Assembly (NCBI GenBank): GCA_029204225.1
Contig: MU831861.1
Location: 1 to 64,000 of the forward strand
Direction: 5' to 3'
Origin: Diphasiastrum complanatum
Lineage: Eukaryota; Streptophyta; Lycopodiopsida; Lycopodiales; Lycopodiaceae
DNA: 64,000 bases
Below, in pieces: positions 50,234-64,000 of the stretch. The notes beneath the pieces are model-generated. The model worked only from the letters and a program-made list of their open reading frames with translations, did not search any database and was not told where the DNA came from. Position 1 is the first letter of the stretch, and every line of letters starts with the position of its first letter. The translations under genes and the position numbers were made by a program.

Positions 50234-53200
50234 CTGGTGGAGTTGGCGTATATTTGTGTTTTGATTGCATTGATGCTGCCAAATGCAGTTGCAGGCAAGA
50301 CATGAGAATCTGAGACTATCCCCTCTCCATCCTCAGGTCTGTTTCCAAGAATAAGCCCCACTCCTCCAGCACGCAGCACCTCGTAGCCCTTCTCTATTCT
50401 TGCATTAGCCCCTCGGGAGCAATACACCACCTTACCCTTAGTTTTGGCTTGATCCAAAGTGTTTAGCACGCAATAGCTGCATCATGGAAACCCAATTTCA
50501 TAAGTTGCAGAAAAGCAGTATAGCTTAAGCCATCAGTGTAAAAATGCTCAGTAGTGTATCATCAAGAATGTGGGGGAGGTATCAGCCAAGAAGATGGGCA
50601 AACCTTGCTTGATCTTTATTAGACTCGTTGATTGCAATATCCTTCCCAAGCACAAGGGGGTAAAATTTATCTGCAGCTCCATGTGGGGACAGGCTCTCTC
50701 CCTGCATGAGGAACAAGAAGAACAACCATGGTTGAGGACAACGAGAGTTGATATAGATATCACTAGTAAAAACAGGTCCTTTTAGCTCAGGAACAGGAGT
50801 TCTTAGAGATGGAAAAGTAGCAAGCCTTCACTATAAAAGTCGCAAGTGTCTTTTTTTTGTTGTTGCCCATGATCATCAATCAACAACGCTTCTCTGAAGG
50901 TACCATTTTCTTGTCATTAATTGTCTTCTCTAGACTCTGAGCAAGGTTTATCATGAATGGCCATTTTTAATGTGTAACACTCATACATTACAACGAATCT
51001 AGATACTGAGGGAAATAGATCTTAGCTCTGCCATCAATGAATCTCATGGCATGTAGCTGTTTGCGCATGTGTGTTTATAGTACAGATTGTTAGGAATTAG
51101 GAGTAATATATAGTCGGATAAACCTGCTTATACCTTCAGAGTAGTACCATCTCCAAAGATAGCGTCGGCTTCGAAATCTCGATCTATTGTGCTTGCTGCA
51201 GCTGTGATTGTCCAGGGCCATGGGTTGACCACTGTGTAGGGTCCAGGGCCAGCATTTCCAGCTACAGTGGATATTACAATGTTTTTAAGCATTGCATGAA
51301 AGGAACCGATACCAAGAGCATCATCAAGAAAATTAGTAGCTCCGTCTAGACCAAGAGACATAGATATCATGTCCACACCATCTTTGATTGCATCATCCAT
51401 AGCAGCCAGAACATCAGATTCAGAGCAATATCCGTCGGTTCCAGCTACATTCCAACACGCCTTATAGATGGCCATATATGCAAGCGGTGCTCCACCTTTG
51501 GATATGCCTTTAGCAAACCCAAACAAGTTTGCACCAGGGACGAAACTTCCAGCTACAATGGAGGCAACATGGGTGCCATGCCCATCCTTGTCCCGTGGCG
51601 AGGCGTACTCACCTGGAGCTGCCAGTCTAAGAGGCCGGCCATAGTCCTCCTCAAGCCCTTTGTAGTACATCCGAGCTCCAATGATCTTTCTACATTGAAA
51701 CAAGGGGGACATGAAAATTACTAGTTGCATGCAGAAGAAGAAGAAGGCGGATTGTAGCTAAAAATTCATCACCTCAAGGCAATGTCAATTCGTGATGCAT
51801 AGGTTGTTGCAGTTATATTCTGACTCCTGAGTAAAGGCAGGAGAAAGATACAACTTGTATGGGCGCCTATTGAACTGATTGATGTATATGCTAAGAAGGC
51901 AATTAGACACTTAATAGATTGATGTATACACTGTTCCTCACTGTTGATTTAGATCATAAATTTTCACTACCTATTGCAGTTGGAACTGTTGAATCCTATT
52001 CCTGTCTCACAAATGCCTTTCCAACGCTTGGGTGGTGGGTGCATTAAGTTGTCTGCAAAGCTTGCAGACTCCGGCCATATACCTGCATTTGATCTCAAAT
52101 ACCAAGCCATGTAATTATCAGCCATTGTGCAATAGACTACCTAAGCCAACTCTTGAAGTTAGCGCTTAATTACTTAAATCATTTTCTACCCTTCATTACA
52201 AATTAAAATTGATGATTTGTTCTGATTTTGCATGCTTTCTGCCCTAGACTAATGACACGACTAGTCTAACTTCTTGCACGCGCGTACTCTAAGCTTAGAA
52301 TATCTTCGAGTTTCATAGCAAGTTTACTATTACTACATTAGTTGTTTAAATCAGCTTACCTGTATCTATAACTCCAATGATCACGTTACGACCATAGACA
52401 GACTTTCCCCATAAGCTGCTCGTATTGATGTGTCCGTGGCTTGGTATTGTACCGTCGTCGACCCCAAGATATTGCCAAGTGTGCGTGCTATGTTTCCTCA
52501 CAGATTTGGCAGGGAAGACTGAAAGTACCTCCGGCATATCTATCCAAACAGATTAAACATTCAGAAAATGCCAAAAGTATCTAAAGTTTAAACCAGGCCC
52601 TTAAAAACTAAATGCACTTGAAGATCTGTTCTAAGAGTTAAAATATTGTTTAAATTATGTCTCTCGCTCGAGTTTTTCTCAGTTCAACCTTAACACCTTT
52701 GCTGCAGTTCCATAACCATGTCCCGGATCACGAATGGCAGGATGGTTCCACAACGAGCCTGGATTCAGAAGGTTATGTTAAAGAGAACATGGAGTTTTTT
52801 ATTTGACAATAATTCCATTATATGGGCGGGGGTAGAAAAATGAGCTACAATATTCGACTGATGTTTTTGTGTGGCAAAGTATCAGTCTTTTGTCCATTTT
52901 CTTCTTTAATCTTTTGTCGGAGCAAAGATTCAGGAGCTTGGATTTTTTGAGATTTCAGACATGAATTTGAGAAAATACGTCATTCTACGCTTGTAGATTG
53001 CAATGTTTCAAAGGTTCTGTACGCTTTCGTTCGGAACGCGGCGTACAGAATCTGGAAACGTTAAATTGGCTGATAACGCACGTGAATCATTGCGATGAAG
53101 CTCTTTCACCATTTTAGCACCTTAATTATCACTGGCATTCTTCTTCCAAGGTGTAGGGTGAGAGATGGTGGATGCTTGGTTTATCATCACAGCGGAGGCA

Positions 53201-54243
53201 ACTAGTTCACTTTGTCTCCTAGCCTTCTGAAGTTGCAATTGTCAGAAGACTGATCTATAGCTACTGAATCAGGCTGAATGCACCTGACTTGATCTGGCTG
53301 ATGAGTCAAGATAATTATTTAAAACTATGTTCCCGGTAGAGCTTTTATTTAATCTAAAGAGCTCTTTTAGCTGCAGAGAAAAGTTTTAAAAATACCCGAT
53401 AAACGGGAAGCCATTTCACTGGAAAGCTTAGCGGCAAATCCATTCAAGAGATGCTGGTAGCTATACAGGATATGGGATGTTGATGCTCCTTCACTGAAAC
53501 ATAAGCATCAAGGCAATTACACTCAAAACTATAATGCAACAACACAATTTTTTTGCATAGAACTGAATGCATTGCCAATCAACACCAATCATATCCTCAG
53601 GCTGGAGCCCAAAGCAGCAGCTTTGTTGCACCTGCCCTTGGCTGCATGAGTAAGGAAAGCCTGATGTTGGCTAGTGAGAGCGGCTGGATCTTCCGGGGCT
53701 GCTCCCAGGTACACAATATACACCTGCAGGTAGAAATCAATGCGTAAGTATCCATGTATGCAATTTAACTGAAGGCAAAAATAGGATCAACGCTGAGCTA
53801 TTTCAATAAGAGATCTAATTATTTCAGCTCGCCATATTACATCTCCTATGAGCTTCTATATGTTTGTGATTTTATGCAGCTACTGACCTGATTATAAATA
53901 TCCATGCATCAATTGAACCGAAGGCACTAGTAAGATATGAACACTGTTTCAAAAAAAATCTAATGCTATCTCGCTACAGTACATGCTTGTGGGTTCATCA
54001 TGCTACTGACCTGATCATATCCATCAATGCAATTGAATTTAAGGCACAAGTAGTAAACAAAACCAACAATGCTGAACCAAATCAATACAAAATTCAAAGC
54101 TATCTGGCTTAATTACATCTCCTCTGTGCTTCCTAAGCTTGTGGGCTAATGCTACTGACCTTATCATCATCAGCCTTGCTGATGGTGGCTGCAAGACTAA
54201 GACTAGATATGAGGAAGAAAATTAAACAGCTGCAGATAGCCAT
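50234..54243 (-). CDS. Subtilisin-like protease, N-terminal half, 3'-truncated (copy 2)
   Basis: Duplicate of the gene at 19716-23733. Exons lie at 54160-54243, 53632-53723, 53396-53493, 52360-52539, 51971-52082, 51134-51689, 50604-50701 and 50234-50476. Signal peptide, I9 prodomain, catalytic Asp and His, oxyanion Asn and the PA-domain part are all intact, and the exon sequences appear unchanged at protein level. An 8-base deletion falls in the intron between exons 2 and 3. As in copy 1, the catalytic Ser exon and C-terminal domain are not found downstream. About 6.7 kb upstream lies an exon set (60990-62668) encoding just the missing part. Confidence 0.9.
53006..53059 (-). repeat. Hairpin in a subtilase intron (copy 2)
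   Basis: Same inverted repeat as at 22488-22541, with unchanged arms. Confidence 0.6.
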
Positions 54244-55740
<1,497 letters not shown>

Positions 55741-56836
55741 GATTTCACATAGTCCCTCTTGACAAGTCAAGACCAAACCCTTTGAACCCTTCAATTTATA
55801 GCATAACAGGTAAAAATATAGCTGTATAAAGTTTAACAATACAAAGTACCATAAAGCGAAACAAGTTTTAGGATGCCCACCATCCCACACAACAAAACTG
55901 CACAAGTTAGTCGTGTGAGCAAGACAAGTGTCATAGTTGAGCATTAGTTGTTATCCATGTCCGAAACGAGATTCACTACTTTATCAGCTAAATTGCATTA
56001 ATAACAAGTACGTCCAATCTTCCCAATCATTCACTTCATAATTTTGCAATACGTTCCGCCCTCTAACGAAGTCGTATTAGGGCAAAAGCCATACTGATCA
56101 GTACAAGAGCAAAAAAGAACGTATTAGATTCAAAAAAATATTCTACATGTAAGTAGCTATCTTACATTACAAAGAATGATAGAGACTTGACGTTGGTCAC
56201 AGTGTTAGGTACTAGAGCACTTCCGTGCTATACTAGCCCCATGGATTCCCGTACCATTTTTTCCAGGAGTCCAAGCACAGAATAAATTGGGCAATTCAAT
56301 GCCATTCAAGTGTACCATAGTCGCGTCCTATATAAGTACGTGACTTAACTTATAACAACTGGACTTAGAATGCAGAAAAAACATAGAAAACTTTATTTAA
56401 AAAAACACCGAGCGTGCTTAATTCGATTTGCGAAAAAAAAAACCCCGTTGATAACTTACAAGCACTCTATTTCCTCTTCTTTTTTAAAAAAAAACCATAA
56501 AAAGTGCCACTTCAAAGTATGGAATATTACTACTCTTCCAAATAGCATCATAGCAGTTCATACCTGAATGTCTGGTGAGGTGATTTCCTGTGAGCTACCC
56601 ATCTTGATCTTTTCTAAGTAAAAAAACCGCTTACGTACTATTGATGACACACCACATGTATCGAATTAATAGTAGTGTAGTCTTAATGACAAAAACTCAT
56701 AGTCTTATATTGATATACTACTCAATCAAATCCTACCTTTATACAAAGAACAAGTATTATTGTCATGCATGTTCAAATCGTTCCTTTGCGACTTGAGAGA
56801 GTTTCAAGCTCCCGTCGAATTTAGCATACTCTGCCC

Positions 56837-57151
56837 CTACATCACTGGATAAGATATCAGGGGAGATGGTGTCGTCCCTGTTGATTGTCTTCCTTTTTGC
56901 TTCTTTGTGGGTGGTGCTAGTGAAACAAGTTCTGTTGTCGGTTGTGGGGTGGCTCGCTTTATGGTGCTCGGATAGACGTCGTCGAGCTCTTTGATAGCAA
57001 CGGCCGCTCGATGTCCCAACTGTTTGGTGACCAATATGTGGAGGAGATATCCACATTTGGTGGTTGGTTTCCTAGCTTTTAAGGCTCCGCATAACTTGTC
57101 TGATACCTTTTCCGCATCCATGGTTAGGGTCAAGGAGAGAAGATCGTGCAT
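56837..57151 (-). CDS. Hypothetical 104-aa ORF (copy 2)
   Basis: Counterpart of 26301-26615 with two amino-acid differences. Function unknown. The rest of 55736-58040 is non-coding as far as I can see. Confidence 0.3.
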   Translation of the reverse strand: MHDLLSLTLTMDAEKVSDKLCGALKARKPTTKCGYLLHILVTKQLGHRAAVAIKELDDVYPSTIKRATPQPTTELVSLAPPTKKQKGRQSTGTTPSPLISYPVM

Positions 57152-58040
57152 GGCTTATTTCCCACTTTGTAGTATTATGCTTAGACACATAAGAGAGCAC
57201 TTCTTATTATCACAAGAAGAAGCATACTGAAAGTTTTGTCACTCATAATCATCAAATAACAAGATAAATGGGCGCATTTGAAGCGGCCATCTTCAATGTT
57301 TTACAGCAGAAACCGAACAGCATGTGATACCATCTACTCGATGGAACAACAAGTAATACCATAGTAGAGCTGCTATATGTCAGAAAGACAACACATGATA
57401 AGTGCTCCATCACATTGTTGATGCCATACATATGCTCAGACCACATATACAAAAGTGCCCACATATAAGAAGCAAAACATATTGTTGAGGGCGCGGCCCA
57501 CTGGCCGCACTGGATTCTGCTGGCCAGCGGCCAGTCTCATACACACTCCATGCAAAATCGTTGTCAAGAGACACATCCCATAATAATAAAAAAAGGTAAG
57601 CCATATCTATGAGCAGATTATCAGCTGTCGATGCGCCCTCTTACGGAAGTCCTCCGTAGATATCCAAACGTGAAGTGGTAATCTATGATCATCATGCCAT
57701 TATGTAAGCTTGTTTGCATCACCGCATGGCTAGCAAAGGCCTTTCATCAGCAAAGAACAATCATAAAGTCTAAACAATATAAGCCTTCTTACCTTTGGTC
57801 GTAGTAGCATTCCTGCGATTATTCTTCCTTTCATTTCTAGTAGAAAACCTCTTCACCCAACAAAGCCAGCACCAATAGAGAAGTAAACCAAGCAAGAGAG
57901 AAAGAAAGAAGAAAGAGTGGACCTTAGGGTTGTAGTCTCCTCTCCTTAAATAGAAGATTCAGTGCTTCTAGAAGCATCAGCTAGTTGTAGATGCACACCG
58001 TTGGATCGAATACTTGCTATGTGCATAAATCATAGCCCTT

Positions 58041-58440
58041 TATCTCGGCTTTCCAAAAAGCAAGATACCATCTCTCTTTCATCAACAAAATCCGAGTATA
58101 AAGCTATGACAACAACAACAAAGGAGGTTCTTTGGCTTAAAAGGCTTTTGGAGGAGCTACATGTGATCAAGGATGAAGACATTCCATGCATATATTGTGA
58201 TAATCAAGTAGCTCAACAACTTGCAAACAATCCATTCTTCCATGCTCGAACAAAGCACATTGAGATTTCACATCATTTCATGAGGGAGAAAATGCAAGCG
58301 AAGGAGATCAAGCTTATTCATGTTTCATCATCAGATTGCATTGCTGATATACTCACCAAGGCATTGCCTAAAGATCCATTTGTAAAATTAAGATTGGCTC
58401 TTGGAGTTATAGATAGATCTATGCTAGATTTACCAAGCTA
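58041..58440 (+). pseudogene. Copia RNase H C-terminal fragment (copy 2), natural 3' end
   Basis: Same RNase H end as at 27505-27899 (KKQDTISLSS, YCDNQVAQQL, ADILTKALP), but here it ends at SMLDLPS and a stop, followed at once by a purine-rich tract (about 58443-58453) and the LTR. Upstream RT is missing, so the element is 5'-truncated. Confidence 0.9.
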
Positions 58441-58453
58441 GATTTTTGAGGAG

Positions 58454-59050
58454 TGTGAAAAATGCAAAAATAAGCTTGGTAGAGGCCAAAAAACCTTGTA
58501 TATAGGATAAACACACATGTGTGGAGCCTGTTCCCATGTGTGAAACTAGTGTACTTGTCATGCACCATAAACATATATGTTGTACATATGAGTTAAATGA
58601 GTTAATTCAAGTTCTAGTTGCTAAAATGGCCAAAAACTAGTTTTCTAGATATATGACACATGGCATTAATCTATTGATTGCATGAGCCAAATACTTTTGA
58701 TAGGTGTCATATCCCATGTGTAGAGGACAGCTCACACGTGTGGAAATAGCTGAAGTAGGCGAGTTTTTGCATGATGATGACAAGGCTTTCTCACACGTGT
58801 GAGATCTGATGCATGATCAGTACCTCGAGCTCCAAAATCTGTATATATAGAGGCATATTTGGCCACAATCAACATGAAACATCAATCTTGGTTTTGGAAG
58901 CAATTTTGTGTAATTCTCTCTATTTGTCTACATTTGTTTTGATTGTTTTGAGGTTCTATCATAGTGTACTTTATTTTCAGGTTGGAGTCCGTACACTGAC
59001 AGGGTTTCACACGTGTGAAACCGGCAAGTACATTTACCTTCATTGAATGA
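58454..59050 (+). repeat. Copia 3' LTR with CACGTG palindromes
   Basis: Starts TGTGAAAAATGC after the purine tract TTTTTGAGGAG. The outer end is approximate because there is no partner LTR in the window. It contains a TATA box (TATATATAG, about 58842) and palindromes with CACGTG cores: TCTCACACGTGTGAGA (58789-58804) and a perfect 20-bp one at 59003-59022 (GTTTCACACGTGTGAAAC and one more base each side), plus CTCACACGTGTGG at about 58731. Confidence 0.65.
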
Positions 59051-60985
59051 TTGTTCTTGTTAAGATTTTATGTCTAGAATTGATCTAGATTGATCTTAAT
59101 CTTCTGTATATTGATAGATCAAGCTTTGAGAATCCATCTGGAACTTAGACTGTCGATAATTCGATTGTCGTTAAGAGAAAGATACAATGATACAGACCCA
59201 CTTCACACACACACAACATCAACTGCTTGGCCGCATGCCCCTTGTGATGCATTGCCATAAAGCTACATTTCATGTTTAAAATGTCAAAACCTCTCTCAAT
59301 ATTAGTTCTTATGTGGCTCCATAGTGTAAGATGTGTATTCTTGAAAATGCTATCATAGCATTTTCTTTCTCTCTTCATTCTCCTCTTCTATTTGCTACAC
59401 ACATCTTCCTCATCTCTAAATGTCCATTTTTTTTTTCTACTCACTTCCTCTCTCAACCTGAGACTTGCTATTGAAAGCTCTCTTCTCCACTCTCGGAGTT
59501 ACTCTCTCCTCCTACCACAACTTCTTCATCTCCACCTCACTCCACATTCCATTTTTCTACTTTGAACTCTATGATCCACTTTCCATCCCACTATCCACAC
59601 CTATTTAAGTATGATCCATCTCTACTCATGCACATTTCCTCTTTCTTCTATCTCTTTTTCTTTTGACTGTAGTCTGCAAGCTCCAAGATGCTCCCAACTC
59701 CAAGCTAGGATACCTCCACTTGCAAGTAAGGATCTTCAAGCCTCTATGGATCTCTCCTCCACTTGTGTCCCTAATCTTAATCACAAAGGTAGATAACAAG
59801 TGGCCTCAAGTATTCACCACCCAACCATGGCTAGCTAGCACATGCAATCCTGCAACTTGGCTAATCTAGCACCCCCTTGCTAACCAATAACTAATCACAA
59901 GCATACCACCACAAACCATAGCATACTCAAGATCCAAACCCTACTTATGTCCCATACCATAAGCAAGATCCAAACCCTAAGCGTACTACACACAAGAAAA
60001 CACTCTATACACTAGTAGCCACACTAGAGCATAAGCATAGCAAACAAGAGAGATCTCTCCTCCCCCCAATGGGTGCCCTACTCCCCTCATATAGATGACA
60101 ATTGGCACCCTCCAATACACTATGGAGTAGTTCCATGCACAACCAATGAGAAAGAGAGAGGCCTAGGAGAGTTAAAGAACCTTCATAGGCTTATGGAAGG
60201 TCAAGAAACTTCTTCCATAACCTATGACTCTTTGAATGTTTTTCTTGTGGGAGTTGGGAATTTCAATGGATCCTTTAGAAGGGCGCCCTCCTACTAGGTC
60301 CCATTGTCTAAGTTGTGCTTGTATACTTTGGTCCAAGACCAATAAAGTGATATGGTTCAAGGTTGAGGCCCAAGGTTTAGAAAAATAGCCAATACACCCA
60401 TGGTACCTCAAATATAATGAAATGCCAAACAAATAGAAATTGTCAACCAAGAACAACATGCAATCAATAATAGATTGTTGTACATATTCTCCTACAAAGA
60501 GACATTGCCAAGTTATTCCTATAAAGACATTCTTTTTTTATGCTCATAATAGATGTTACGGTAAGGTGCATGGTTGTATCATGTGCTAGTCTCCAATCCT
60601 TCAAGTTGTTCTTCCACATTGAAAGTTCAAGCAACATCTATGGAAATCGATCAAGTAAGGAGTTTCTTTGGATGGTTATAATATGAATTATGATATCCAT
60701 AATATAATATAATAACGAAATGTTGAAATCAAATTGATTTTCTTTAGCTCCCAAAATAAAGAGAGAAGGTTATTACAAGTTTCACATAAGAACAAAATAG
60801 AAAGAATAATGCAAGCTTTGTAATTTTTAAAATCTAGCCCAATCAAGATAGAATGTGTAAGAAAAATGATATCTAGCTACTCCTAATCTACATTGATTTT
60901 TTAGTAGGCTTGTCCTTCAATTAACTCTCAAGTTGAGTCTCAACTCACATATTGTAGCAATCACGTGTATCATAATGCATGCCTA
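59051..60985. other. No gene recognised
   Basis: C/T-rich in 59390-59800, otherwise unremarkable. Short frames only. Confidence 0.4.
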
Positions 60986-60989
60986 TAAT

Positions 60990-62668
60990 CTATGTCAAAA
61001 CCACAATGGGACTTTTCACAGAATGTATGCCATCCTTCCATGTGTATGATCCAAATACATAATCTCCACCAGTGGGTTGTTTGATAGTTAATGTCACCTT
61101 GAATGTTTTTGTTTCACCTTGAGCTTGGAAATGTAAGGCTGATGGCTCGATCACCACTAGTACTCCAATAGGTGCTTGGATTTTCACATTGTAGGTACTT
61201 ATTCCACCTACATTTGTAACTGTTCGAAAAATGACATGTTCTTTTTTGCTTGTAGAAATTGCTATGGAGGGAGAGTTTAAACTATTGATGCTTGGTCGTT
61301 GAGATGGGCAAGTATAGTTTGCACCAATTGTTTTTTGTAAGATAGAATTCTTGTATCCCAAAGCACACAAGAAGAGAAAGTAATTGATTGGTAGAGCATC
61401 ATAGACCAACCCAGGATATAGTGCAGCTAGCGGATTGATCATACCAGCTCCCATGGAAAATGGGTCGGCTGACATATTTGTCCAACCATCAATAATGGGT
61501 TCCTTCATATCATTCAATGTTCTTGCTGCATAATGTTACACAATGTCACCAAGATCAATTTTTCACACAACTTTTTCTAAGTGAATAATGCATAAACAAG
61601 AGAAAAGTACAAATGTATGATACTTCAAAATAATGAATATGATGAGATCCACTATAGAAGCAATATTCTCACCAGTTGTCATGATAGCAGACTTCAAAGC
61701 TGTAGCACTCCATTTTGGGTAGATGACTTTAAGAAGAGCAACCACAGCTGATACATGGGGGCATGCTGATGATGTACCAGAGAGGATGTCAAAGTCTACC
61801 CTACGTTTATCAATAGATAATGTTGTGGGAGAGTCAGCCCTAGTCCATGCTCCAAGGATGTCCACACCTGGTGCTGTTATGTCTGGCTGCAAGAAGTTTG
61901 AATACATGTATATATAAACTCAATGCTACTCATAAATTGATATCTATGATCTTAATAGAAGCTATTCGTGATAGATGACTTTGAATACATTAGTGACTCT
62001 ATCTACTTCTGATAACATTTGTGGACATTAATAAGCTTCATTCGAATCTATTTTGAATCTGGCATTCTTTCATTTTCATTATGGGATCATAGTTGCTATC
62101 TAAGCAAAAAATGCACATCTTATATGCTTGTTAAATGTATTCATGCTCAAGAACAAGAAAGCAAACATGAATGAGTGTCATGTGAGTAGCTTTATGAGAT
62201 CTATCTAAGCAAAAAATGCACATCTTATATGCTTATTAAATGTATTCATGCTCAAGAACACGTTTTCTAGCTGTAGATATTACATTTCTTTCTTATTCTC
62301 TTTATGAGAAGAGAAATATATTGAGGGACAATTTTCTTGTTCAAAGTCATAGTATTGCAACATTCGATTTCCAAAATTGCACAGATGCCTGTATGAAATC
62401 AAAGCAAGTTGAGTGCTTTTCATAGGCCCCAATAATCATAAGGATAGAATTTTTAAGCATAATGGTATCATCATTGCATTATAGAGGAAATTCCCTTTCC
62501 AAGAGGAGTTATAAAATGAAAAAATGAAGACAAAATGGATTTCTTTGCCATACCTTCAATATATCTCCATTCAGAGGATTGGGACCTCTAGAGGAGAAGA
62601 AAGCTATAGTTGGCCTTTGCTTGTTGCCCAATTTTGTAGTTGCAGGTGTGATCTTTGCCACTGGATTT
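60990..62668 (-). CDS. Subtilisin-like protease, C-terminal half (5' exons not in window)
   Basis: Three minus-strand exons with canonical borders: 62554-62668, 61673-61886 and 60990-61525; 865 bases ending in a stop. Exon 1 reads NPVAKITPATTKLG and FFSSRGPNPLNGDILK, the end of the PA region and start of the second catalytic block. Exon 2 has PDITAPGVDILGAWT and the catalytic Ser motif LSGTSSACPHVSAVVALLK. Exon 3 has DPFSMGAGMINPLAAL, GLVYDALPINYF and the Fn3-like C-terminus (FRTVTNVG; FGSYTWKDGIHSVKSPIVVLT). It starts in the phase left by the last exon of the N-terminal halves at 19716 and 50234; joined lengths would give about 775 residues. Signal peptide, prodomain, Asp and His must lie beyond 64000 if this is an intact gene, or are lost. 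Confidence 0.9.
62096..62270. repeat. Direct repeat in a subtilase intron
   Basis: CTATCTAAGCAAAAAATGCA and about 40 further bases recur 115 bases apart (62096 and 62211), with one mismatch. Confidence 0.85.
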
Positions 62669-63197
62669 CTGTTACAAGATGAGCAAGTAGATTATTGTTA
62701 ATGAGCAAAAGTACGGACTGCATATGAGATAGTTTAGTGATCATTTGAAAATTTGGAACATGGATTGAATAAGGCAACTACAATGGTCTCTACACTCAAA
62801 TGGGAGCAGCCATTTTGATTTTCTAGTGATTATGTGGTGTGGTAGCCATCGATTAACATTTAACATTCTGGGCGCTCAATCAAGTTTTAGATGCAAGACC
62901 TCTTCTAGGTTAGCATGCAAAATTTATTCACCTACAAAGTTGAAAATGCCACTATGCATAGATAATTTTTTGAGAAGGTATATGTATGATGTAAATGCCC
63001 TTCTTTTATTCACAAAAAGAAGTGGAACTGATGAAGAAAATACACAGGCCATCATCTATATAAATTAGTTGGGGAGGTTGACATAAATGAGCCTTAATTG
63101 CTAGCAAATGGTTAAACATAGGATGAAAGATCAGAATACAAAGGGACAATTACATGTTTCTAAATACAAATAGAAGGTGGGTTAGATTGCTGATAGC
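62669..63197. other. Upstream flank or intron of the subtilase C-terminal half
   Basis: I looked for the preceding PA-domain exon on the minus strand and did not find it. Confidence 0.4.
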
Positions 63198-63355
63198 CTG
63201 GGAAAGAGTTTACAACATGGAAGTAGATCATTTGGATGTCAAGAAAACATTCATGCATGGGGACGTATGAGAGAAAGTCTTTCTTATGCAACCCTTTCTT
63301 GGCTTCAAAGAAGGAGATAACTTAGTGTGTAGTTTGATTAACGAAGTGTGTATTG
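63198..63355 (+). pseudogene. Copia reverse-transcriptase fragment
   Basis: Plus-strand frame reads VDHLDVKKTFMHGDV, a stop, then EKVFLMQPFLGFKEGDNLVC, matching the Copia RT block that normally runs MDVKTAFLHGDL...GF...LVCKL. One in-frame stop; the conserved YGLKQ that should follow is not readable. Confidence 0.75.
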
Positions 63356-64000
63356 ACTTATCTCAATGGAACATTTAATTGTGCCAGGCACCATGAAATT
63401 TACGTAGACATCATATATGAGGTACCAAAAATCAGATTTTTTTCCCTTGAAAATAAGATACTACAAGAAATATCAATTGGATCTTAATGTATATCTCCAA
63501 AATGAAAGGATCCACTCTATTGTGGTTCAATGAAATCGTTCGAAATAGTCAAAAACATCCAAGACATTGCAAAAGGAGGCCAAGAAGGATGTTTGAAATG
63601 GAGACTTTAGGATCTTTACCTTACTTGAGGAAAATTCATATCCCAAAGCGACTATTTGGTGGTGCCTCATGTGGCTTAGTAGAAACCACCAATATATGCA
63701 TGGGTTTTCAAATAGAAAAGTAGGTAGTAATATGCGTGCAAGCATAGAAGAGAAGACAAAAATGTAGACAAGTAGTATAAAACGTTCATCTAATTGTTAT
63801 AATACATTATGATCTCTAAGAGTGTAGACACGGCCACATCATTGATTAAGATCTCATGTTCTTGTTGAATCCAAGCAATATTGAGCACTAGGAGATGGTG
63901 AATGTAAAAGTTATAAGGTACTTAAAAAGTACATTGGCAAGCATGGTGCAATATGAAGTGTTGAAGATTTGGAATGGGGTGAAGATAATGACAATAGGAA
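63356..64000. other. No gene recognised
   Basis: No motif seen; decayed transposon sequence is likely but not shown. Confidence 0.35.

Overview
This window reads as nuclear DNA of a land plant. It holds intron-bearing genes with GT-AG introns: an ETO1-like BTB/TPR gene, NUP85, and subtilases. These sit among plant-type Copia and Gypsy retrotransposon debris whose primer sites match the initiator-methionine tRNA, Helitron and hAT remnants, TTTAGGG-type interstitial telomeric repeats, and long (GA)n, (CT)n, (TA)n and (CA)n microsatellites. The species cannot be fixed. The proteins look fairly diverged from angiosperm homologues, so a fern, lycophyte or gymnosperm is possible, but that is a weak inference.

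Layout. 1-7 kb: repeats only (a GC-rich foldback cluster, two Helitron helicase remnants, a 59-bp satellite-like array, microsatellites, and a minus-strand Copia gag/protease remnant with its primer-binding site). 7.1-10.6 kb: ETO1-like gene on the minus strand, with G-boxes upstream. 13.4-18.3 kb: a degenerate Gypsy element with both LTRs and a CGCAA target-site duplication. 19.7-23.7 kb: the first eight exons (N-terminal 487 residues) of a subtilase, minus strand. 27.5-30.4 kb: a Copia RNase H fragment joined directly to a different Copia gag-integrase fragment. 30.4-36.1 kb: telomere-like tandem units, CpG-rich palindromes and a broken Gypsy. 36.4-41.5 kb: the last eleven exons of NUP85, plus strand. 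42.8-43.3 kb: a small hAT-like element. 44.7-58.4 kb: a second, nearly identical copy of 14.2-27.9 kb, including the subtilase half. 58.4-59.1 kb: the natural 3' end of the Copia fragment. 61.0-62.7 kb: the last three exons (C-terminal half) of a subtilase, minus strand. 63.2 kb: a Copia reverse-transcriptase scrap.

The main result is structural. A 13.7-kb block is present twice. Its left edge lies inside a Gypsy element and its right edge inside a Copia fragment. The left context of copy 1 and the right context of copy 2 are both natural, so the inferred ancestor is left flank - block - right flank, later turned into a tandem duplication with a 16.8-kb foreign insert (holding NUP85 without its 5' exons) between the copies. 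The subtilase is also split: the eight-exon N-terminal half (two copies) ends in exactly the splice phase that the three-exon C-terminal half needs, and together they would make a normal-length protein of about 775 residues. On the chromosome, however, the C-terminal half lies upstream of the N-terminal halves.

Functionally the recognisable host genes are unrelated: ethylene biosynthesis control (ETO1-like), nuclear pore scaffold (NUP85) and secreted serine protease (subtilase). The ETO1-like gene carries an apparent AT-AG intron, and a tiny first exon has to be proposed because its long open frame has no usable ATG.
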